Positions 1 to 5,218 of a DNA stretch of 9,262 bases are shown one piece after another. Numbering within the stretch: position 1 is the first letter of the stretch; the number at the start of each line of letters is the position of its first letter. Source of the DNA: Acidobacteriota bacterium. Its GTDB lineage: Bacteria; Acidobacteriota; Terriglobia; UBA7540; JAPUME01. The notes below the pieces were generated by a model that made no database searches, was not told where the DNA came from, and saw only the letters and a program-made list of their open reading frames with translations. The stretch spans positions 1 to 9,262 of the forward strand of contig JAPUME010000283.1 in assembly GCA_027294185.1 (NCBI GenBank), given 5' to 3'. The position numbers were made by a program, and so were the translations under genes.

Positions 1-85
1 ACTCTCTCAGGTTCAGAAACGCGCCATGATCACCGACCGCCTGGAAACCGAGATCACCCGCAAACACACCCGGGCAAAGCTCTAA
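1..85 (+). CDS. 3' end of an unidentified gene (C-terminal 27 residues)
   Basis: An open frame enters from the left edge (first whole codon at base 2) and stops at TAA 83-85. The visible tail is charged and helix-like (LSQVQKRAMITDRLETEITR followed by KHTRAKL), which looks like a genuine protein end rather than random translation. It is too short to assign a family. It converges on the methyltransferase gene, leaving a 110-base gap (86-195) in which I see no T-tract hairpin or other gene. It could still be a chance open frame, since only 27 codons are visible. Confidence 0.4.
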   Translation, partial: LSQVQKRAMITDRLETEITRKHTRAKL

Positions 86-195
86 ATCGACACCCAGGAC
101 GTTTGCTCTCGGCAGGGTCGCGTTCGCGCATCTCACCTCGCCCCGGTTCAGGAAGTCGAGGAGACCATGCAGCAGGATTATCGGAAAAGGAACGG

Positions 196-930
196 CTAAC
201 GTCGTGCCGTGAGAACGAGCCGCCGCGAGTCGAAGCTCAACGGTTTTCCGTTCAAGCCACCAAAGGGTCTCACCCTGGAGAATCCTGCCTGTCCGAGCAG
301 GCCTACCAGTTCATGGCAGGAATAGTGGCGCACCCGGCAAGTTCCTTCCATTCGGACCCGACCGCGACGCGCCGTCCACTCCAGGGTAAGGACGCTGGTT
401 GCGAAGTCGAAGCTCCGCTTCTGAGAAACAACAAAGTTCCCCTCCTGGAGTCGCTCCCGGGGCTCGAAGTGGCGAACCAGCCAGTCCCGATTGAGGACGT
501 CCAGGACGAGCCACCCGCCGGGCCGCAGGGCACGATGAAAACCTTTGAGCACCTGCAGGTCTTCGGCATCCCCGTAGTAGCCAAAACTCGTAAAGAGGTT
601 GAGCACCGCGTCGAAACGTTGGCGGTAGGCCATCCGCCTCATGTCGGCCTGCCGGAACTCAACCGATACGCCTTTGGAGGCGGCTGTCTCGCGAGCCTGC
701 GCAAGCAAATCCGAGCTGATGTCCACGCCGGTTACGCGAAACCCGCGACGGGCAAGCGCCACGGCATGGCGTCCGAACCCGCAGGGAACGTCCAGAATGC
801 GCGCGCCTGCCGGAAGCCGCACCAGCCGGATGAGAGAGCGAATCTCCTGGTTTGTCTGAGCACGGTTGGCGGTGAACGCCGGGCCTACCTGTGGCCAGAA
901 AGTGCGGAAGAATCTATCATTCCAGGACAT
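196..930 (-). CDS. Class I SAM-dependent methyltransferase
   Basis: A 244-residue protein with the Rossmann-type methyltransferase fold. The SAM-binding motif I is at residues 45-53 (LDVPCGFGR). An acidic residue ending strand 2 (D70, in GVDIS) should bind the ribose, QAD at 94-96 matches the adenine-binding motif, and the LRPGGWLVLD segment (135-144) is the usual post-motif III loop. The 113-121 stretch FTSFGYYGD and the following thumb-like beta region resemble small-molecule methyltransferases of the Methyltransf_25 type. The substrate cannot be told from sequence. The ATG at 930 is preceded by AAGGG with a 6-base gap. The frame stays open further upstream, but that part is antisense-free tRNA sequence and not protein. 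The tRNA-Ser gene ends 39 bases upstream on the same strand with no terminator between, so the two may share a transcript. The stop codon is TAG. Confidence 0.88.
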   Translation of the reverse strand: MSWNDRFFRTFWPQVGPAFTANRAQTNQEIRSLIRLVRLPAGARILDVPCGFGRHAVALARRGFRVTGVDISSDLLAQARETAASKGVSVEFRQADMRRMAYRQRFDAVLNLFTSFGYYGDAEDLQVLKGFHRALRPGGWLVLDVLNRDWLVRHFEPRERLQEGNFVVSQKRSFDFATSVLTLEWTARRGRVRMEGTCRVRHYSCHELVGLLGQAGFSRVRPFGGLNGKPLSFDSRRLVLTARR

Positions 931-936
931 GGAGTG

Positions 937-943
937 CCCTTCT
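937..943 (-). promoter_or_regulatory. Ribosome binding site that fixes the methyltransferase start
   Basis: Read on the - strand this is AGAAGGG, ending 6 bases before the ATG at 930. It supports starting the methyltransferase here rather than at the far upstream codons that would run through the tRNA gene. Confidence 0.6.
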
Positions 944-969
944 GCGGTGAAGGCAACAAAGGATGGAAT

Positions 970-1059
970 TGGCGGAGGGGGAAGGATTCGAACCCTCGTC
1001 CCGGTTTCCCGGAATGCGGTTTTCAAGACCGCCGGTTTCAGCCACTCACCCACCCCTCC
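970..1059 (-). tRNA. tRNA-Ser(UGA), CCA encoded
   Basis: Reading the - strand gives a complete class II tRNA. The acceptor arm GGAGGGG (1053-1059) pairs with CCCCTCC (974-980). The D-arm follows, then the anticodon stem GCGGT/ACCGC around the loop CTTGAAA (1021-1027) with anticodon TGA at 1023-1025. A long variable arm has a CCGG/CCGG stem with a GAAA loop, which is typical of serine tRNAs. The T-arm is GAGGG-TTCGAAT-CCTTC. The discriminator is G at 973 and the CCA end is encoded at 970-972. The tRNA decodes UCA and, by wobble, other UCN serine codons. The methyltransferase gene begins 39 bases downstream. No integrase or second partial tRNA copy is seen, so there is no sign that it has served as an attachment site. 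Confidence 0.97.
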
Positions 1060-1080
1060 GTGGCCGTTTTCACTCGAAAC

Positions 1081-1110
1081 ATTATAACGGCATCTCCCAT
1101 AAAACCCGAA
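1081..1110 (-). promoter_or_regulatory. Promoter of the tRNA-Ser gene
   Basis: On the - strand there is a perfect -10 hexamer TATAAT (1081-1086), 18 bases from a weak -35 TTCGGG (1105-1110). Transcription would start near 1074, about 15 bases before the tRNA 5' end, the usual distance for a bacterial tRNA. The -35 is poor, so the exact upstream element is uncertain. Confidence 0.55.
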
Positions 1111-1192
1111 GGCCGTTCTCTGCGCCGACCTATTCCCTTCCCTTAGAAAGAACCCTGATGGTACCCTCATCAATATGTCTCCAGCCTGCCGG

Positions 1193-1222
1193 TTGAATAA
1201 ACCTTCCCGAAGAGATTATGAT
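1193..1222 (+). promoter_or_regulatory. Promoter of the TPR protein gene
   Basis: TTGAAT (1193-1198), an 18-base spacer and TATGAT (1217-1222) make a good sigma70-like promoter. The predicted start near 1229 lies just before the GGAGAG ribosome binding site at 1232-1237 and the TTG at 1244. This favours TTG 1244, not ATG 1364, as the ancestral translation start of the TPR gene. Confidence 0.5.
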
Positions 1223-1231
1223 TGACCCTCC

Positions 1232-1237
1232 GGAGAG
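1232..1237 (+). promoter_or_regulatory. Ribosome binding site for the TTG start at 1244
   Basis: GGAGAG lies 6 bases before TTG 1244. No comparable Shine-Dalgarno sequence precedes the ATG at 1364 (the bases before it read CACGTCTACAAC). The site therefore marks the original start of the signal-peptide form of the TPR protein. Confidence 0.5.
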
Positions 1238-1243
1238 AACGCT

Positions 1244-1363
1244 TTGAAGCGCACGCTCTTATTGATCTTCGCAGTCATCCTGGGACTCTAGGTCCCTCCG
1301 TCCCGGACGTCCGCCCAAACACTTCCTTCTCCGCTCGAACAATCGCGAAACCACGTCTACAAC
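1244..1363 (+). pseudogene. Signal-peptide segment of the TPR gene, interrupted by an in-frame TAG
   Basis: From TTG 1244 the frame reads LKRTLLLIFAVILGL (first residue Met if initiated), then TAG at 1289-1291, then VPPSRTSAQT and a further 14 residues that join the ATG at 1364 in the same frame. The pieces form a textbook Sec signal peptide: a KR-rich start, a hydrophobic core, and a likely cleavage site after TSA. The TAG falls at the end of the hydrophobic core. One base change (for example TTG to TAG) would explain it. TAG ends at least three other genes in this window, so general recoding of TAG as a sense codon is unlikely. It is either a real nonsense mutation or a sequencing error. 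Confidence 0.6.
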
Positions 1364-2434
1364 ATGGATTACGGCGAAGCGCTTCGCCTGTTGAGGGACT
1401 ACCGGAGAGAGCACCCCAAGGACATCATGGGACTGAACTACCTGGCGGTCACCTTGCTCTATCAAGAGATGAACCGTTGGGGAATTCTCGAAAAACTCCT
1501 CTTCGGCCAGACCCAGGCGGTCACGAAAGGGCGCAAGCCTAAAATCAGCGAGTCGTTTCGACAAGAATTTCTGGAGGTCATCGCTTCGGCTCAGCAGGTA
1601 TCTCGTGACCGCATCGCAGAGAATCCCGACGACTGGGAGGCGCAATACTGGCTGGGCGTGAACCGAGCAACGTTCGGATCTTACCGCTATGCTCTCCAAA
1701 AATCCTACCTCGGGGCGCTGGGAGAAGCGAAGGCGTCACGGAAGCTGCATGAGAAGCTCGTCAAGCGGGACCCCGCGTTTATCGATGCGCAACTGGTTCC
1801 CGGCGCTCACGAATATATCGCCGGCAGCCTTCCCTGGTACATAAGAATGGTAAGTTCTCTGGCCGGCTATTCGGGAAACAAGAAGCAAGGCCTCCGCATG
1901 GTGGAGGAAGTGAGCCGCAGGGGCAAGCTGGCTCGCGAGGACGCCCGGTTCGTGCTTGTGCTTTTCTATGGCCGCGAGAAACGCCACCGGGAGCGGCTGG
2001 CTTTGCTTCAGGAACTGGCCAAATCTCATCCCCGAAACTACCTGGTCTTGCTGGGTCTGGCAAACACGCGTGAGATTCTGGGAGACTCCGAAGGGGCGCT
2101 CGAAGCTTACGAAACTCTTCTCGATCTGAGGAAAAGGGAGAACTCTTCTTCCCGCCCTCTGCCGATTTCGAGAACTTTTTACCAAGCCGGGCTGCTCAAG
2201 GCGAAAATGGGCCGGTCGGAGGAGGCGTTATCCGATTTTGAGGTCGCCAGCAATGGCGGGAGTGCAACCGACTTCTATGCCTTATTAGCGGAGCTGGCTG
2301 CCGCGGGGATTTACGAACAGCAGAACCGGGTGAAGGAAGCCATCGAAAAGTACGAAAAAGTGCGCGCAGCAAGTCCCAGGAGCAAGGAAGGACAACTCGC
2401 TCGAAAAGCCCTGCGAAGGCTCAAGCGCTGGTAA
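1364..2434 (+). CDS. Tetratricopeptide-repeat protein, probably meant to be exported
   Basis: The uninterrupted frame encodes 356 residues of mostly alpha-helical repeats. TPR-like pairs are recognisable at about 1-36, 224-258 (LANTREILGDSEGALEAYET), 270-297 (AGLLKAKMGRSEEALSDFE) and 304-340 (AGIYEQQNRVKEAIEKYEK). A conserved-looking core at 136-182 contains HEYIAGSLPWY and then GNKKQGLRMVEEVSRRGK. From memory of the family, this arrangement occurs in TPR proteins of unknown function in Acidobacteriota and related soil bacteria. TPR domains hold proteins together, and I see no catalytic motif. The gene converges on citrate synthase with 23 bases between stops. The ATG at 1364 has no ribosome binding site, and the natural start is probably TTG 1244, which is cut off by a TAG. 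If the TAG is real, the protein is either lost or made inefficiently as a cytoplasmic form. Confidence 0.75.
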   Translation: MDYGEALRLLRDYRREHPKDIMGLNYLAVTLLYQEMNRWGILEKLLFGQTQAVTKGRKPKISESFRQEFLEVIASAQQVSRDRIAENPDDWEAQYWLGVNRATFGSYRYALQKSYLGALGEAKASRKLHEKLVKRDPAFIDAQLVPGAHEYIAGSLPWYIRMVSSLAGYSGNKKQGLRMVEEVSRRGKLAREDARFVLVLFYGREKRHRERLALLQELAKSHPRNYLVLLGLANTREILGDSEGALEAYETLLDLRKRENSSSRPLPISRTFYQAGLLKAKMGRSEEALSDFEVASNGGSATDFYALLAELAAAGIYEQQNRVKEAIEKYEKVRAASPRSKEGQLARKALRRLKRW

Positions 2435-2457
2435 GGAACGGCAGGCCGGACCGGAAC

Positions 2458-3789
2458 CTAGGTCGGGGCCTGGGTGGCCACGGCGGCCTTGTCGGCAACG
2501 GGAACACGCTTGTCGAGCGCCAGGTAGTCGCGCTTCTGATATCCGGTGTAGATCTGGCGAGGCCGGGCGATCTTCTGCTCTTTGTCGTCAAGCATCTCCA
2601 CCCACTGACCGATCCAGCCCGGCATCCTTCCAATGGCAAACAGCACCGGATACATCTCCACCGGAAATCCCATCGCCTGGTAGATGAGTCCGCTGTAGAA
2701 ATCGACGTTGGGGTAGAGCTTGCGCTTGACGAAGTAGTCGTCCTGAAGAGCGATTCGCTCCAACTCCAGGGCAATGTCGAGCAGCGGATTCCGCCCCGTC
2801 ACTTCAAAGACCTGATCGGCGATTCCTTTGATGATTTGCGCACGGGGGTCGTAGTTCTTATACACGCGGTGGCCGAAGCCCATCAGAAGAAGCTCACCCT
2901 CCTTGACCCGCTTGACGTAGCCGGGGACATTCTTGATCGACCCGATTTCGACGAGCATCCGCAGCACCTGTTCGTTGGCGCCGCCGTGCAGCGGCCCGTA
3001 GAGCGCCGCCGCGGCCGCCGCAGCCGCGCAATAGGGATCGGCCTCCGAGCTTCCCACGCTACGCATCGCATTGGCGCTGCAATTCTGCTCGTGGTCGCCG
3101 TGCAGGATAAACAGCACATCCAGCGCTTTCTCCAGCACCGGATTCGGCTCGTATTTCGCCTCGCTCATCTTCCAGAGCATGTTCAGGAAATTTCCCGCGT
3201 AGCTAAGGTCATTGTCGGGATATATCATCGGCAGGCCGCGCGTGTGACGGAAGGAAAAAGCAGCCAGCGTCGGCGTCTTGGCGATGAGCCGATAGAACTG
3301 CTCTTTTCGTATCTCGGGATCACGGATCCTTTTCGACTTTGGGTAGAAGGTAGAGAGTGCCCCCAGCATGCTGACCAGCATTCCCATTGGGTGGGCGTCA
3401 TAGCGGAATCCGCCCAACAGCTTTCGAATGTTCTCATGGATAAACGTATGGTGTTTGAGATTCCCCTCCCATTCATCCAACTGCTCTCCGTTGGGCAGCT
3501 CACCATAAATCAGCAGGTATGCGGTTTCGAGGAAAGAGCTTTGCTCGGCCAATTGCTCAATGGGATAGCCGCGGTACATCAGAATACCTTTGGCGCCGTC
3601 GATAAAGGTAACCTGACTGCGGCACGACGCCGTATTGGTAAAGGCCGGATCGTAACCCATCAGGCCGAAATCTTCCTTAGACACCTTGATCTGCCGCAAG
3701 TCCAGGGACCGGATCGTACCGTCTTTGATTTCGAGTTCGTAAGTCTTACCGGTGCGGTTGTCGGTAATCGTCAGCGTGTCTTTCCCCAT
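2458..3789 (-). CDS. gltA: Citrate synthase
   Basis: A 443-residue enzyme that condenses acetyl-CoA and oxaloacetate to citrate, the first step of the TCA cycle in the cytoplasm. The three catalytic residues are present: H268 in GPLHGGANE, H307 in GFGHRVY and D363 in NVDFYSG. HGDHEQNCS (230-238) is the other conserved histidine region. The N-terminal beta-rich extension (about 1-60) and overall length fit the hexameric E. coli GltA type. This group is often NADH-sensitive, which is a family property and not visible here. An alanine run at 255-262 precedes the catalytic loop; the underlying DNA is a GCC/GCG repeat. The ATG at 3789 was chosen because AGAGGA sits 7 bases upstream and the protein begins as the family does; an upstream in-frame ATG at 3840 would add 17 unlike residues. 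The gene has its own promoter at 3862-3890 and ends with TAG. Confidence 0.97.
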   Translation of the reverse strand: MGKDTLTITDNRTGKTYELEIKDGTIRSLDLRQIKVSKEDFGLMGYDPAFTNTASCRSQVTFIDGAKGILMYRGYPIEQLAEQSSFLETAYLLIYGELPNGEQLDEWEGNLKHHTFIHENIRKLLGGFRYDAHPMGMLVSMLGALSTFYPKSKRIRDPEIRKEQFYRLIAKTPTLAAFSFRHTRGLPMIYPDNDLSYAGNFLNMLWKMSEAKYEPNPVLEKALDVLFILHGDHEQNCSANAMRSVGSSEADPYCAAAAAAAALYGPLHGGANEQVLRMLVEIGSIKNVPGYVKRVKEGELLLMGFGHRVYKNYDPRAQIIKGIADQVFEVTGRNPLLDIALELERIALQDDYFVKRKLYPNVDFYSGLIYQAMGFPVEMYPVLFAIGRMPGWIGQWVEMLDDKEQKIARPRQIYTGYQKRDYLALDKRVPVADKAAVATQAPT

Positions 3790-3796
3790 CAAAAAT

Positions 3797-3802
3797 TCCT
3801 CT
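3797..3802 (-). promoter_or_regulatory. Ribosome binding site of citrate synthase
   Basis: AGAGGA on the - strand, 7 bases before the ATG at 3789. It decides between that start and the in-frame ATG at 3840, which would lie only a few bases inside the predicted transcript. Confidence 0.6.
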
Positions 3803-3861
3803 TTTCCCAAAGGATGTTGGCAGAGCACCGGAAGGGACACACGGGAAGTGCCCCAAACCCA

Positions 3862-3890
3862 ATGTTAGGGCACCCGGGGCGTCCAGTCAA
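3862..3890 (-). promoter_or_regulatory. gltA: Sigma70-like promoter of citrate synthase
   Basis: On the - strand TTGACT (-35, 3885-3890) is followed by exactly 17 bases and TAACAT (-10, 3862-3867). Transcription would begin near 3855, giving a leader of about 65 bases. The inverted repeat GTGCCC/GGGCAC (3848-3853 and 3868-3873) encloses the -10 box and the likely start point and could be an operator. The rest of the 273-base gap to the upstream gene (3891-4062) holds only a short CAGGGG-AA-CCCCTG hairpin at 3993-4006, without a T-tract. Confidence 0.65.
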
Positions 3891-4062
3891 TGCGGCCGCC
3901 CACAAGTCCCGCCCGCCACAGGCAGACAGCCGGCTTCAGGGCAGACTGCGCGGACATCGATTGTCCCAATTAGGGGGTATTCTCATTCATCACAGGGGAA
4001 CCCCTGCCGGCGAACGACGGCAAGGTCCCTCAACGCCATCCCGAACGGCGCATGCGAAAGCG

Positions 4063-4944
4063 CTAAAGCTTCAGATTCTCCAGGTAATCGTAGCTGATTT
4101 TGATGCTTTCAAGTGGAGGACGTTCACACTCATCCTGCTCAACGTAGTAGTGTTTCACGCCAGTATTCCGGGCCGCGTTGAAGATGCGGGTCCAGTTGAT
4201 CTCGCCATGCCCCACCTCGGCGAACAGACCCACCCGGGGATCCATGGTCGTGGTCGGCGGATTGCCGGCCTTCAGATCCTTAATGTGCAAGAGATGAATA
4301 CGCTCGCCGAGACGGCGGAAGTAGGCCACCGGGTCACGTCCGGCGTGCGTCACCCAGAAGCAATCCATCTGCACCTTCATTAATTCGGGATCGGTTCGGC
4401 GAAGGAGTTCATCGTAACCCAGGACGCCCCCATAGGATTTGAACTCGAAATTGTGGTTGTGATATGCGAATTGAATGCCCGCCTTCTTGCACTGCTCACC
4501 CACCTTATTAAACAGGTCCGCCAGCTTCCGGTAATCGTCCAGGGACCGGCGCTCGGAAGGATCAAGAATGGCACAGACCATATATTGGATCCCCACTTCG
4601 CCGGCATATTCGATGTGCTTTTCCCAACCGGATTTCATCATGGGAGTCACGTAGTGCGCGCTTGGGCAGGTTAGGCCGATGTCACCCAGTATCCGGCGGA
4701 TTTCAGAAGCCTTCCGGTCGTAAAAGGTGAACATTTCGACTTTCTTATAACCGATGGCCGCCACCTTCTTGAGGGTTCCGACGAAGTCTTCTTCCAATTC
4801 CCGCCGTACCGTCCAAAGCTCCAAACCGATGGGGATCCCCAGTGGCTGGCCGAAAAGGTCAAATCCCCGGCCCGCGCCCAAAGCAACCGCGGTCAAGCCG
4901 AAAGCGCCGTTCCGCAAGAAGTTCCTTCTACTTATAGGCTGCAT
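4063..4944 (-). CDS. Tat-exported sugar phosphate isomerase/epimerase-like TIM-barrel protein
   Basis: A 293-residue protein of the xylose-isomerase-like TIM-barrel (AP endonuclease 2) superfamily. The N-terminus carries a twin-arginine signal, SRRNFLR at 5-11, then a hydrophobic stretch to about 24, so export of the folded protein by Tat is likely. The barrel starts at about 37 (IPIGLELWTVR). Likely metal and catalytic positions are E70 (KKVEMF), H162/H164 and E167 (YHNHNFEF), D194 (QMDCFW), H220 (LLHIKD), E248 (GHGEINW) and E269 (YYVEQDE). Members isomerise, epimerise or dehydrate sugars and inositols; the substrate here is not determined. The ATG at 4944 has AGGAGG 6 bases upstream (4951-4956) and a promoter at 5011-5039. 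The stop is TAG. A reductase gene diverges from it, and citrate synthase lies downstream behind its own promoter. Confidence 0.88.
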   Translation of the reverse strand: MQPISRRNFLRNGAFGLTAVALGAGRGFDLFGQPLGIPIGLELWTVRRELEEDFVGTLKKVAAIGYKKVEMFTFYDRKASEIRRILGDIGLTCPSAHYVTPMMKSGWEKHIEYAGEVGIQYMVCAILDPSERRSLDDYRKLADLFNKVGEQCKKAGIQFAYHNHNFEFKSYGGVLGYDELLRRTDPELMKVQMDCFWVTHAGRDPVAYFRRLGERIHLLHIKDLKAGNPPTTTMDPRVGLFAEVGHGEINWTRIFNAARNTGVKHYYVEQDECERPPLESIKISYDYLENLKL

Positions 4945-5010
4945 CTGGGTCCTCCTGAGGACTGATCTCGAATCCCTGAATACTGTAAAGATGTACGATT
5001 TCTCCCGAAA

Positions 5011-5039
5011 ATCATACGACGGTATTCCTTCAATGCCAA
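5011..5039 (-). promoter_or_regulatory. Promoter of the first TIM-barrel gene, with flanking inverted repeats
   Basis: On the - strand TTGGCA (-35, 5034-5039), a 17-base spacer and TATGAT (-10, 5011-5016) form a strong sigma70-like promoter, giving a leader of about 60 bases. A perfect hairpin AATCCC/GGGATT (5038-5043 and 5050-5055) overlaps the -35. A second imperfect one, GATTT/AAATC (4997-5001 and 5009-5013), overlaps the -10. The 9-base sequence TTTTCGGGA occurs at 5045-5053 on + and inverted at 5003-5011, so the copies bracket the promoter. Confidence 0.6.
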
Positions 5040-5115
5040 TCCCTTTTTCGGGATTTTGATGCAGAGAAGACTGTTATCCCGCCGGTCGAGGCTCCATGAT
5101 TCCTATACCGCCTAC

Positions 5116-5145
5116 TTGCAAAAGGTTAGGGCAATGTCTCAGAAT
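5116..5145 (+). promoter_or_regulatory. Possible weak promoter of the reductase gene
   Basis: TTGCAA (5116-5121), an 18-base spacer and CAGAAT (5140-5145) each match the sigma70 consensus at 4 of 6 positions. It is the best candidate in the divergent region, but it is weak, and an activator or another sigma factor may be used instead. Confidence 0.22.
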
Positions 5146-5188
5146 GGCAAGGCAGGCCGCTGGTCTGGGAGGAGGGAGCTGCGTCACC

Positions 5189-5218
5189 ATGTGGGCTCGA
5201 ATTAGGAGGCATCCGTGA
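5189..5218 (+). CDS. Possible nine-codon upstream ORF overlapping the reductase start
   Basis: ATG 5189 opens a frame MWARIRRHP that ends at TGA 5216-5218. The TGA overlaps the reductase start codon as GTGA, the arrangement often used for translational coupling. GGAGGGAG at 5171-5178 could serve as its ribosome binding site, with a 10-base gap. Its tandem AGG AGG arginine codons (5204-5209) are also the Shine-Dalgarno sequence of the reductase, so a ribosome translating it would cover that site. A frame this short can arise by chance, so this is only a candidate. Confidence 0.2.
   Translation: MWARIRRHP

Noticed and set aside
970..1059. tRNA-Ser gene as an integration site for a mobile element
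   Set aside because: No integrase, no repeated tRNA 3' end and no change in gene character on either side.
103..1146. 347-codon open frame on the + strand
   Set aside because: It is antisense to the methyltransferase and tRNA-Ser, has no family features, and arises from GC-rich codon usage on the other strand.
931..1173. N-terminal extension of the methyltransferase frame to 1173
   Set aside because: The added residues (for example GVGEWLKPAVLKTAF) are a translation of the tRNA-Ser gene, a well-known annotation error. The ATG at 930 has a good ribosome binding site.
1218..1247. Short ORF MIDPPERTL whose TGA overlaps the TTG start of the TPR gene
   Set aside because: Its ATG is part of the predicted -10 box TATGAT, so it would not be in the transcript.
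3003..3027. GCC/GCG-rich run inside citrate synthase as a possible repeat element
   Set aside because: It encodes an alanine-rich helix just before the catalytic histidine loop, a place where related citrate synthases are also alanine-rich. It is an ordinary coding feature.
3993..4006. CAGGGG-AA-CCCCTG hairpin as a terminator of the first TIM-barrel gene
   Set aside because: The stem is short and no T-tract follows on the - strand, so it does not qualify as an intrinsic terminator.
2836..4383. 515-codon open frame on the + strand
   Set aside because: It lies antisense to citrate synthase and to the first TIM-barrel gene, both certain genes, and crosses their promoters. The protein has no recognisable domain.
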